Shown piece by piece: positions 23,197 to 35,100 of a stretch of DNA of 64,000 nt. How positions within the stretch are numbered: the first letter of the stretch is position 1; every line of letters begins with the position of its first letter. The notes beneath the pieces were generated by a model that saw only the letters and a list, made by a program, of their open reading frames with translations, was not told the origin of the DNA and did not search any database. A program made the translations under genes and the position numbers. This DNA is from Hoplostethus atlanticus (taxonomy: Eukaryota; Chordata; Actinopteri; Trachichthyiformes; Trachichthyidae), in assembly GCA_034670405.1 (NCBI GenBank), contig JAXDDX010000159.1, forward strand, positions 558,001 through 622,000, written 5' to 3'.

Positions 23197-23988
23197 AGGG
23201 CGTCACTTTGTGTTGAAAAGTGGTGGGGACATGAGAGTCGACAATACGAAAATACTCGTAAAACGCACAACAACGCACAAATAACAGCCATCCATTTGCA
23301 TCACACCCACAGCTGCAACACCATGTCAATCCAACAGTGCCAATATCACAATATCTACTGTAGAAAGCATCATATCCAATATCACATGTACTGTAGAAAG
23401 CATGTCAGTCAGCCGAGCGACAACAATATCCAATATCACTGCCCTTAAATATGACAAACAGAAACAACTGAAGGAATAACGTTAACAACGTTAGCTAAAG
23501 ATAATAAATCAACCTTACCTTTAGATGTTAAGTTAAACTGCCTTGTTGTTTCGAAGCTGCGTACTTTTTAACGTTAGAGAAATAGAGTTCACAAGAGTTC
23601 ATGAGTCAAATTCAACCAATCATGACTCATTCTAAGCATAAGGTTTAAATATCGATATGTGAGAATGGAATTAAACTGGAGCAGGGATTCGATTATTTCT
23701 ATTTATTTATTCATATTAATTTTAAAATAAACTCAAATCATTGATTTGATTTTTTTATTCATTCTTTTAAAATTCCACACAATTAATTCATACATTTCAC
23801 ACATTTAAACTCAAATACCACCCCTGTCAATCTCCACTCCATTTGTTAGTTAACATTTCTTGGTGCAAGCTATTTTTCAGAACATTTTTAACAAATTATG
23901 CTTTTAAAAAGTGATGGGGACAAAATTGGCCATTTTAAAAAGTGGTGGGGACATGTCCCCAGCGTCCCCAATGTAAATGACACCTATG
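23197..23988. mobile_element. DNA transposon-like repeat inside BEL/Pao
   Basis: The decamer CATATGGCCA occurs directly on each side (23187-23196 and 23989-23998). The ends AGGGCGTCACTTTG and AATGACACCTATG are roughly inverted, and AGTGGTGGGGACATG occurs near both ends. An 8-bp hAT duplication within the decamer is the simplest reading. Inside is AT-rich sequence without a transposase. Confidence 0.65.
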
Positions 23989-23998
23989 CATATGGCCA

Positions 23999-24791
23999 CA
24001 TGCTTGTGCATTCGAATTGTCTTTTCCAGACTTTTCTGAAATGAATGAATGTGCATCAGCGTTAAGTGTTTTCCTTTGTGCCTCTTCCAGGTAGAACTTT
24101 GCCTCATTAGACCTTTTTGTGACAGCACTTTTAACACTTGTCACACTAGAGGCTCTTAGTACATTCACTCTAGCCATATGTGTGGCGATTTCCTCCTCCA
24201 ATTTCAGGCACGCACATACCTTTCTCATCAGCGACGCACATACAAGAGTGGCATAAAAAACAATTGCTTCTGAAATGTAACTACTAAGCACCAGTAGCCT
24301 ATGTTCAGCATCAGTAATAGACAATGCAACCATCTTTATCCTTTATTATGGCACAGCGACCAATCATGTTTCTGTCTTGCGTTCAGTTAGCAACAATTAA
24401 AACACACAGGTGGTCAATTCACCATGAAGCCAAACGTGTACAAATGTTCACTGACTTATCAATCTGTAGATCTAGGCTACTTGTAGATAAAATCCATCTG
24501 TCGATCTTTCCTGGTGAACACATCAATTACTGCATTGTAAAACTTGTCCTTACGGGCCTTCAGTTTACTTAGCTCTCAATTGACAGAATGGCAAGGGCTG
24601 GTATTGTCAGGACCAACTGTTTCTTCCAAGTCATGCTCATTCAAAAAGGCAAGGAGCTGTGTGGGCGATTTGCCCCTTACTGCTTGCGAGCCATACAATC
24701 CCACAAGATCGGTTTTCAACCTGACGAAATGAAAATACTTAGCATACTTAGACAGCTTCTCCAATTTGCTATCATCAAAGTGGCGTGACAT
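23999..24791 (-). pseudogene. BEL/Pao gag N-terminal part
   Basis: Frames give MSRHFDDSKLEKLSKYAKYF at 24791, then an alternate frame around 24480-24560, and KLEEEIATHMARVNVLRASS with YLEEAQRKTL down to about 24000. A charged helical start with E-E-E-I-A resembles the BEL gag coiled-coil N-terminus. Frames are broken several times. Confidence 0.55.
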
Positions 24792-25260
24792 CTCGTCAAC
24801 CTTTTGCTAGCTACTTGACGTAGTGACGTTCGCATCCAACTATGCACATTTCCAGTGGAATTTCGATTTCATACGTAACAAAGAGCATTTCTGGCATTGT
24901 ACAATATATTTACGTAAAAAGGCACAGAAGAGTTCTGCTTTTTGACGTTAATGTTGTAGAATACAGAATCGAAGTGCACATGCGCAACAGGTTTTTTCGG
25001 CTTGCATTCACAATGAATGGGCATAAAAGCCCTGCTTATTCTCCCTATTATTGACATGTAACTGCTACATTTCTCATCATAACGTCTAAACTATTGAGGT
25101 AATACACAAATGAAATATAGAAATCACAAGAATAAACAATAATAATACAAATACAAGTTTATTATATGAAATATTATTGGGTTAGAAAATGTGATACACA
25201 AGGTAGTCAGGGTAGGCACTGCCTACCTTGCCTAGACCGCACGTCACTGGTTGATAAAGA
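24792..25260. other. Unassigned; end of another interspersed repeat
   Basis: Ends in GGTAGGCACTGCCTACCTTG then CCTAGACCGCACGTCACTGG, a terminal sequence type common in fish DNA transposons. The matching left end was not found. No BEL LTR was recognised here. Confidence 0.35.
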
Positions 25261-25294
25261 AGTGCTGATAATTTTCTATATTAGAAATGTCAAA

Positions 25295-25530
25295 AAGTCT
25301 TGATGGAGGGTTCCTCCTTTCAGTAGAGGGTCCTTTCAAGAACCCTTGATTGAGGGTTGAAGCGTTATTTTTGTTTTTTTGTAGGGTGCCACCTAGAACC
25401 CTTTATTGTCAAATCGTTTTTCATAGAAGCCTTATTGAAAGGTTCCCCTTGAACCCCTCTATGATTAAATAGTTCTTTCTAGAACCTACATTGGGGGTTT
25501 CACTTTGGGGACCTTTTATATTCCAAGAGC
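25295..25530. repeat. GGTTCC/AGAACC-rich interspersed repeat
   Basis: Second array of short motifs (GAGGGTTCC, AAGAACCCTTGA, CTAGAACCCTTT, AAAGGTTCCCC) related to the one at 10325-10625. Confidence 0.5.
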
Positions 25531-25824
25531 TCTTCCTGGAACCCAATAAATCCTTCCTTGACACCCATTTACAATTCTGGCAAAGATCATTCAGTTTTCA
25601 CGCGCTCAAACAAACAATAAGAATGCAAATTGCCCATTGGCTATGGCCATGGCCAGCTGTGTATTTAAAAGATTCTCCTTAAATGAATGTGTAAGGCCCA
25701 TAGTGGGAGTTTTAATCTTGTACTGTCTTAGAACTGTTTCTAGTTCACCATGGAATATCTACTGTATTAGAATAAGGCCAAAGGCAGGCATCAGTTTTTT
25801 TTTTAACACAGTTTTGTTTGATCC

Positions 25825-26135
25825 AATCATGCTTGAAAGTTTGTGAACCTTATAAAATCCTTATCTAAACCTCAAATCATAATGAAGATATCCCAAATTA
25901 CTAATGTGCACAAAAATATATGGTATACTTCCATCGTTTAATCAACAAAACTTGTTTATTTAACAAAAAAACAAATATCCCAGTGTGCAAAAACATGTGA
26001 ACTCAATCAACAACTCGTGGCACCTCCTTTAGCAGAGATGACTTGGAGTAAACATCTCCTATAGCCACTGATCAGTCTCTGTCATCTTCCTAGAAGGATT
26101 TTCTCCCACTCCTCCTTACAGAACTCGGTCAGCTA
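25825..26135. mobile_element. Tc1-like element end, truncated
   Basis: CAATCATGCTTGAAAGTTTG followed by TGAACC, and further on CGTGGCACCTCCTTTAGCAG, CTGATCAGTCTCTGTCATC and TTTCTCCCACTCCTCC are in the order found at one end of a fish Tc1 family. No transposase frame and no second end are present. Confidence 0.55.
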
Positions 26136-26849
26136 AACTAAACTAAACTTGATTGGAAAGTATCAGTGGACAGAGAACTGTTGATAATAGGTAAAATGCT
26201 TGGACCTACCGTGTCAGAGATATCTTTGTGGAATGCCCCTTTAATGTCTACATCAGCAAGAGTATTGCAGACTGCTGCTGATGTCATTCAGATCCATAGT
26301 GCTTCGTCCACAACAACACTGAAAAACCATTAGGCTGAGGGGGAGACAGACTGAAGAGTTTAGACCCTTTCTCTGCAATAAGCTTTATCAAACCTCTCTT
26401 TCTTCTACTTCATTTTTCTCAAGAAATGATCGCGATCAAGGATTGAGAGTTAAAACTCTGGTCTCGTCACACAGGTCAGTAATAACACAAACATAGCATT
26501 CAGGGACACTTATTGTAGTAATTACATTTTTGTGTTCTGTATCCTCTATTGTAGTTTGCATCAAAAGCCCTTCTACAGCCTGTGTGGTTGATTCACTACT
26601 TTTCCTTTTTGCTATTGCTGATACCTTAACACAGCAGAGCACTATCACTAAAAGCCATTGAGAGAGAGCTTTAATCTATTGAACAATATACTGAACAATG
26701 TTTAGAGGAATCCTAAAAAGGAACATAGGGCAAATCTAAACAAAAAGTTCTGGCTATTAATCTATGTGATGTTTAAGTATGCATCAGGGTCAGTTCTTCA
26801 GTCTGTGTATCTATTCGTCTTCTCAATGTTGTGACCAGTGCTGTGTTAA
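26136..26849. other. No gene seen
   Basis: Unique-looking sequence with a 70-codon minus frame (26436-26648) of no recognisable content. Confidence 0.4.
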
Positions 26850-27230
26850 ATAAAGAGGGTAAATTATGACCTCTGGTTTTCAAGGCAAACAACTACTAAT
26901 ACAAGTTATATCAATTACATTTTCAGAAAAGCTATTTACTATTATGTATACCATGAATTATGTCACAAAGATTTACAGTACCGTGCAAAAGTCTTAAGCA
27001 CCCTAGATGTATTTATATTTATATGTATGTATTATGTATTTATGTACTTTTAGTACATTTTGATATTTAGAAACTTAATTTCATTATTTTTGAACAAATC
27101 TTTGTTTTACAGATTTTTAAGGCTAAGACTTTTGCAATTAGACATAGTCGTGGATGTCAGCTTAAAAAGGTGGATAAACTATTCTGCAAATAAAAAGATG
27201 AATAAAGTGAGTTTAGGTGGCTTTCCCCTC
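26850..27230. repeat. Repeat shared with 13335-13620, split by a small element
   Basis: Both regions contain AATTA(C/T)ATTTTCAGAAAA, TTATGTC-A..AAAGATTTA and GTCAGC(C/T)TAAAAAGGTGG in the same order. In this copy about 175 bp separate the last two blocks (about 26976-27150), starting CAGTACCGTGCAAAAGTC and ending in GACTTTTGCAATTA. That insert has inverted ends typical of a small Tc1-type element, and the other copy shows the empty site. Confidence 0.6.
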
Positions 27231-28560
27231 CACTACACCCCTGAATGTGACAGTTTCTCAGAGGCAGCAGGATTAATAAGGAAAGCTAAATGTGCAAAGT
27301 GTGTATATGTACAGTTTTTTAACTTTTAAGTGACTAAATCACAATTACAAAGAAAGCTACAAAGCCCATATTAAGTTGAATGCCAATTAGCAGTATGCAT
27401 CAACTCACCACCAACACACCACAATCACCACTTTTACATGTGAGTTTTCAAAGCAACATGAGGCAACTAACAGTTGCACAGGGGACAAATAGAGAGCAGT
27501 TATTCAGGCTAGGAGGGGAGCAACGCAGTAACCAACAGTAGTGCTAAGTGTCTATTTACAATGTGTACAATGTGCAAGTGACCAAGTGACGAGCAGTTAC
27601 AACTATACACACACACATAGGTTGAGACCTGACAAGCTACACACAGGGAAAGGGGAGGGGGAGAAAAGGACCGAAGGTGGTTCCAAATCAAAGAAAAAGT
27701 AAGTAAGTAAAACCAAATTGCTATCTGCTGATCTCCTAGATCGTAGTCTAAGAACAAAACTAACTAACTAACAAGAAGCCTACCTGCTCTAACTCAAACC
27801 AAAGTACAGGGAGTGGCACTCACCTCTTACTTAGTGTGTATAACACAGTTCAACTATGTGGGTAGGAGTACAGGGTACCCTCCTTTCTCCCAAAAGTGGA
27901 GAGCACAACAAGGACAGAACACAATTCACGCTACCAGCCAGAAATGGCATACAGGTCACAATGGCATTCACAAAATGGCTTCAATGAAAAAGGAAGCGGG
28001 CCACCATGCAGGTAACAAGGGATATATATATGAGGTGGAGGCCAGGGAGTTGGGAAGCCGGTAAGGAACCAATCAGGGAGGGAGAAGGGAGGGTGTAGAA
28101 CCGAGATTGGTAGATTGGTGAACCAGTGGTGTGGGACCTGAGGGAAATTATATATGCATTGCACGTAACAGCAGTCATAAAAACAAACAAAAAACCCAAA
28201 CATTTATTATATGATTTTAACAAATTTTTAGATGTTAATTGTTATTTTGTCTATTTCCTGCTCAGAACAGAAGTGCACTTTAGTCATTCGGATCATTTCC
28301 CTCTGCGTCTCTCTCTCTCTCTCTCCCCACTTGATGATAGCTCTGTTCTTAGCAGTGGAAGTCTGGGGGCACGCCCCCGGCCTAAAAAGGCAAAGCAGAA
28401 TGCTCTAAGAATAACCCAGGGCCTGTATCTCAGAAACATGGTGTGAATGTGATTGTACCTAAAGCCAGACATTTCTATTTAGTTAATCCAATGTAATCGT
28501 GTCAAGCATACTTGTAATATTTTTTAAATTAAAAAAAAAAAGCAACCACTGTACATAATG
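27231..28560. other. No gene seen upstream of trdn
   Basis: Mixed unique and repeat-like sequence. Includes CT-rich runs (28311-28326) and an A-rich tract (28520-28543). Short open frames have no recognisable domains. Confidence 0.4.
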
Positions 28561-29136
28561 TAATCACGTGAATCCGGAGGGTTTACACTGGCCAGTGGAA
28601 TCAGGTTACCTTGAAGCTCTCTCACTTGCCTCTCTTTCTCTCTTCCTATGATCTATCCCTCCCCCTTCTCCTCCCTCCTCCCTCAATTCCTATGACCGAT
28701 CTAATTCTATCAGGGCCACGGGGAAAACTTTTGGGCTGCTCTCTCCACCACTCTAACCCCAGCCAGGCAAAGGGCAAAGACACTGACTGAGTCTCACCTC
28801 CTTAACTTGGTCTCTGTCTCAACAACAACTGAACTGTGCTCTCTGGACTGCCCTGCAATAATTGGGGCCGCCTTTATCCATCAAGACATTTTGACTTTTT
28901 GAGAGGAGAAACTGAAAAAGGACATTTCAGATTCAAGTCTTGAGAATCGAAAGGGAGGTGTGCTCCAAATTCTCAGCATCGGCCATCTGCTTGATGTTGC
29001 TCAATAGTGACTGCAATTGGGATTAAACCAGCACAGGGACGTTGAGGATCTACTGTATATATTTACAGTATTTCCATGGTGATGTCATCTGCATAAAGGA
29101 TTATCTGTTGGAATAGAACATTTTTATTTTCGAACC
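28561..29136 (+). promoter_or_regulatory. trdn: Probable trdn 5' UTR and proximal promoter
   Basis: Sequence directly upstream of the trdn start codon. It is more GC-rich than its surroundings, with CT-rich runs at 28610-28690. A TATATATTTA stretch at about 29053-29063 is AT-box-like but does not match a MEF2 site exactly. The transcription start cannot be placed from sequence alone; the role is inferred from position. Confidence 0.35.
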
Positions 29137-29155
29137 ATGACCGAGGCAGTTGAAG
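29137..29155 (+). CDS. trdn: trdn exon 1 (start codon)
   Basis: ATGACCGAGGCAGTTGAAG encodes MTEAVE plus the first base of the next codon, then GTACAG as donor. Vertebrate triadin also begins MTE and breaks after a few residues, which fixes this start. It lies 6.1 kb before exon 2, and the phase-1 join reads through without a stop. Confidence 0.85.
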
Positions 29156-32100
29156 GTACAGTATCAACACTCTAAGTATGTTTAATCTTATTACTTTTAC
29201 TTTTAAAATGACTCTATACTGAGAAAGTCTGATGCTTTTCTAGGCCTCTTTTTTTGATATGTTTTGCTAATCGCAAATACATAAGGTGTGACACAGAGGC
29301 CTTCTGATGTTGGGTAGTGCTAGTCTTGTTTTGTAGAGGAATTTCATGATTGGAAGTATCTAAAAATATGGCGCTATCATGTATCGGCTCTTTGCTGTGC
29401 AGCTTAGCGACCTCTGTGACGTCTACATCGCTCTATGATCAGTCCACATCAACACTGCACTGCCTGCTGTATACAACCTTATCAAATGATGTTGCGATGT
29501 GGAATCAATCACATACTTTTCTGTTTTGGCCAAGAATGATGGAGAAAGGGTTCTGTTGCAACCAGGAATAATCAAAGGTGTAAAATCTTTTGCAAAGCTT
29601 GACTTTGCTCTGACAAGATGTGGAGCTTTTAGATGCATTGATATTATTATTATTATTGACAGTTGATTTGTATTTTTCCAAATTGTTGTTTTCCAAATAT
29701 ATATGACAAATAACAATGTTGGTACTAACATATCGAGTGTAGTGTAGAGGATGTGTATTTGTGATCCATTTATTCATACTCTTTACTGTATCCCAAATGG
29801 GCATTCTGCAGTTCCCACATTAGCATTACAGCAGATATAGGCGCTCTTGCTAGTTGCAGACACGGCTGCTGGAATCAAACCCCTGACCGGATTATCAGTA
29901 CTACCATGCTCAACCAACTGTATCGTATAGGACACGATCTCTGCTCTGCTTAGTTCAGCTCTACTGGCTCATTAAGGAAATATGAAGGCTTGAATCCCCT
30001 GTGTTGGGTATAACCTAAGGTGACCAGAATTCTTAAATGAAAACCGGGGACATTTCCAGTTCGGCGGTCAATATATCATTAAAATATGCAATGTTATTAT
30101 CTATGAAATAAAAAAGGGGGACAATTCCGGTTTCATGTATTTTGACCACTGTTGTACTGTAATAAACTATGGTGCAGGCCGACTGATAAAATTGGGTACT
30201 AACTTTTACAAAGTAACTTTGTAAACCGTGTCAGAAAATCATAGTTTACAGTACCATGGTGAGTGAAGCTATGGAAACTATGGAACACACAATAAAGAAA
30301 ATGGTCCAACTACAATGGTTCAATACAGTGTATTTAATTAGCTATACGTACAAGACAGAGAAGACAGACAAGCAACACTACCAGACTGACACACTGTAAC
30401 AGACACACTATGACAGACAACACTAACAAGCACTATATTACAGCAACACTACAGACAAGACAGAACTATCCAATCTGAACAGCCATTCAGTGGTCCTGGT
30501 AGTCTGGGTAGAATAAGAGCAGAAGAGAGCAAATGAGCAAAATTTTAAAAAACAGAGACAATAGTATGTGAAATACTAAACATAATAAAGAAATAAGATG
30601 ATGATGCGATTGGTGACTTCATAATATACTTATACCAACCTAATCTGTATATTTCCTTCTCTTTACCTTTTCACCGTCACTCTCTTTACTCCCTTAATTT
30701 TTCCTTGTCACTCTCTTCTCCTTCCTCTCCAATCTTTAATAATAAATAGTACACTATCAGATAAAATACTTTGCTTAACAGATTCCCATTGCTTTTTGTA
30801 TTTTATCTCAAAACATTGTTTGGAATAATAAATTGGCAGGCTCTGTAATCATATCTTTACCTTTCCTCCTCTATCTCCTTCACTCTTCTTATCCAGTCTT
30901 CCTCCTCTCCCTCCTCTCCACTCTCTAACAGAAAACATTACGCTAATGTTATCCATGAAAAGGTTTTTATAAACTTGAATGAATAAACTTCAATCAATGA
31001 ACACAACACATTAAGTAAAATGCATGAACTAGAGTTTTCATACTCAAAATAACTTGTTTTTTTCCCCTCTACTTTTTAAATATTACATTTTAATAGTGTG
31101 ATGTTTGTGTGTGTGATCAAAGGGCTTTTTTACTACCTTTTTTTTACTACTATTTTTTTGGGGGGGCGGTATTTTTTATTTCTACACAAAGTAAAACACA
31201 ATGTTAATTATGTGGTGTGTGTGTGTGTGTGTGTGCGTGTGTGAGTGAGAGAGACACAATGCAAGATTCAGCCTGTTATTTATTTGCAGGCTAGATCGTT
31301 ACTCTGGTTTTATTTTATTTTTTTAAATGAACTGACGGTGTGAACCTGGGTGATTTATGCAAACAGCCCGTGTTGGCGATCAAACATGGAAATATGCATT
31401 CAGCCTCGCGACTGTATTATTGTCAAAAGCACCGCGTCCGGTACGAGCCAAGTTCTCCAAGTAACTCGGCTGACTTTAGATATTTTACAAACCGAGGTAG
31501 GAGCGAGCCGATGGAAGAAAGCCTAACCGGTGTAGAAGCAGTGAGAGTCGCGAGCTGTTAATCCCTGTGACGATGGACAGATTGTGTTGTGTGGCGCGGC
31601 AGCAGCAGTGAACTATGTATCGGCTCTGTGTAGTAGAGCAGCTCCGTGTGTGGCTGCCTATCGCGGAACGATGTGGACACAGCTACCCAATGAGGATTTT
31701 CCTTCATCACGAGTACAGATATTGACACATTTTACTCGGATGATACTCGTGCTCGTAAAAAGTACATTATCTGTACCGGATACTCGTTTCATCCGAGTAT
31801 TCGGCTCAACCCTATTATCTAGCTATATAATACATTTTGACATTATAACATCACTAGCTAGTATCTCAAACGATTGTAATTTACCTGGCTTGAAACGACG
31901 TTTGGGGATAGTTAGTAGAAGAAGAAGAGTGATATATATAGCTCTAGCGAGCAACCCCCTCTGTTGGCCAAAACAAGCACAACGCGATTGAGACGTCAAC
32001 CGGTAGGCTCTGCTGCCCGGTCTTTCTTGCCACGTAAAATATTATTTCACTTTGCGGTCTGTTTTTAACGCACAGTTAAAAACGGGGACATTTCCGGGGA

Positions 32101-35100
32101 CAGCTCCAGCCGGGGACAGGCCACCAAAAACGGGGACTGTCCCCGGAAAACGGGGACGTCTGGTCACCCTAGTATAACCACCCGTTTGTTCTTAATGACA
32201 GCTCTGAGATTAGCTGTCATGGATAACTTGTGTGAGTAATATCATGAAATGTCATCCACAGTCTGGAGACAGGCTGTCTAAAAAGGAGGAATGTTGCGCA
32301 GTTGGATGGTCAATCCACTTAGAAATAAATATGTTTAGTTTTCATAGAGGTGGACAGACATAAAAATGCAAGTGCCAAGGAAGTAAATATTAACAGACTC
32401 TGGATGTTTTAGTACTAAGTAGTCAAGCACATATGATCACTTGATCTTCTTTATCTAAAACTTCTGCAGGAGTGTGGTGCAGCTTTTGAGGAAAATTATG
32501 TACTTTTCACTGCTTTGGTAATGTTACATTGTTTTGATTACTTAGCATAGCTGGCTAGCAAGCGCTAATTAGGTTACATTCGATTCGATCGTATTGAGTT
32601 GAGTGCTGCTGAATGGATTTTAGTCAAGGGTGGAGGTAGCCATTTAAAAAAAAAACTATTTTACATTGTTTTGGCTCAAGTATTGTATTTCACTATATTT
32701 TACATCATCTGCATCGGCATTACATCGGCATCAAACCTACACCAGCATGTGGAGGTTTACTAAATGTACTGTTAAATATTCAGATTTATCCATGAAAGTA
32801 GCTTAGTTTCGATCCAGCTACAGTATTAATGGTTAGTGTTAGCCTGGTTGTTGTCTAGCTATAGTTCATTAGCCTTGCTAGCTAGTTGAGTAGCTAATAG
32901 CAAAGGAAACATTAATGTAGTAACTTTATTAAATATTGGGGATGGACATTTTCAGGTATTTTAATCACAGACTGAATAATGCCATGAAATTCACTCAACA
33001 GTAATGTGATATCTACATTATCACATATTGAACTCTTCTAATTCCCTACATTGCATGGGAAAGATCATATTGATATTTTTTGAACTCAGTACATTTTAAA
33101 TGAGCAACTTTTTTCTTTTCTTGTTTTTTTCCCCACAACTATTTTTTTTTCTACTCAAGTACAACTTCAGCAAACAGTACTACTACTTGAGTAGGATGTT
33201 TTGGTATTCTTTCCTCCAAGAAAAGCCCTGAAGAATTATTTAGTTTATTTTCCTGGGGTTGATATATTTTTCATTGGTCTGCTCACACTCACACACTTAT
33301 AGGAGCTCTCCAGTGTCATCCCTCTCTCTTCCACTGGTGGACATTGGGAAGCTGTATTGACCAGTTAAGGTTTCAGTTGGATAAAATTTGAAATTTACCA
33401 ATGCGTGTGATATTGAGTCAGTCATATATTTTCCATGACCTGTTTTGAATCAAAGTCAGACCATTGTTTTGTGTGTGCATGCATGCGTGCATGTGCGCAT
33501 GTGTGTTGCTAAGCTGTCTGAGTCAGCAGTAACAGAGTATCCTAGCTGCTGCCAACTGGGAGCTGAAGAGACTCAACAGGTGGACTGAGTCTCCCTCCGA
33601 ACACACACACACACACACACACAGTTATACACAGTGACTTCAGCAACTGCACTGCAACAGATTTGAAGGTTAGGTTAGAAAAATACTTCATAATCTTGTA
33701 TCTTGGTTAAAGAGAGTAATGCAGTATACATTATTAAAAAAAATTACAAAATCATCCACAAGTATTGCAGTAAAATCAGTATTTAAATGTACCTGGTGTA
33801 TGATTTTGCCTGGGATTTTCTTTTCAGTTTGTCAAGAAGAAAGACAGAAAACCTTCAGATTAGACCACATGAAAGCAGATTACACTGGTGTCATTAGGAA
33901 AGTGACAACAACAACAACAACAACAACAATAATATATGTTATGGTAAATGTGGGAACTCAGTAAATGTGCACATTTCCCACAGAGTTGGTAAATGTACAC
34001 ATTTATCAAGGTAAATCTGGTAAATGTGTACATTTCCCGGTTAATGTGGGCTAGTCAAAGTGGCGAGGCTCTCTCACAGTGTGTCCTGCTGATTGCGCAT
34101 TATGCCCAGTTGTGCCACTGATATCGACTGAAAAGTATTTCTTGTAGCAGAGCTTTATTAACAGATTACTGGCCTCATGGTTTTATGTTACACTTGATTC
34201 TTTAAAATCACATTTAAATAATTTAATTGAGAGGCAAGCATGTTTTGGCATCCACATCTTTTTACACATGGGTGGAAATTAGTTGTGTAGGCTAATGTAT
34301 CCACTATTGGACTAAAATATGAAATTAATCAGCCATATCAATATATTAGGAAAACTACATCTACAGTACGTTGAATACATAGGCTGTCAACACAGCAATG
34401 TCTTATCTGCCTACCAAACGTAAAGAGACACCCATGATGCAGGTCAACTGGGAGGGGATGCATGACAACCTATCTAATGCTGGTCTGCCTTGGCCAATTT
34501 TCCAATGTTGTAGTGTTACATGAATTAATCTCCCAGTCTGTCATATCTCAATGTACCACAGAAGCCAATCCGAAGAGGTATTTTGGCCATGTGGTATGCC
34601 GTACCCACAACATAACGCAGGGACAGGACTGAGAGAGCCTTGCGCTATGGTGACTAGCGTTTTCCTCTCACATTAACAGGGAAATGTACACATTTACCAG
34701 TTAGCTTGGAAAATGTATACATTTACAGGTAAATGTGTAAGTTGTAAGTAAGATTATACAGGTCAGGTGGAGTACACACCTGCAAATACACATAATCTTC
34801 ATAATGAATCATACATAACGCATGATGCATAACACAAATGCATGTTTTCACATTCATAAACAAAATACAGGCAAGGGTGCGCGCATACACTCATTGTGCA
34901 AAATATTAGGAACTCCTTCCTTCAATAGTTGTTCTCTATTGTGCACAGTCAATGTCCATAATTGTCAAGAGGACTAAAAGCTGTCTTTAAATCAATAAGG
35001 AATCACAGCTGGAGTCATCTAGTCAGCCTATGGAAAGAGCAATGCCCTGTTTTGCCCACTCAGTGTATGTGTCAGGTAGGGAAGACGGTGGTTGTACTTT

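Larger units (their letters stand above)
16053..24791 (-). mobile_element. BEL/Pao LTR retrotransposon remnant, multiply interrupted
   Basis: Read on the minus strand: a gag-like start near 24791, gag continuing in pieces to 21261, zinc knuckles and aspartic protease (21123-20107), reverse transcriptase (20167-19070) and RNase H (16712-16053). This order and the motifs are those of BEL/Pao elements. Later insertions at 16698-18241, 18307-19104, 21752-23039 and 23197-23988 break it. Removing each insertion restores continuity, for example GILS + PVVLFAKK across the Harbinger insertion. No integrase and no own LTRs were found. Confidence 0.8.
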
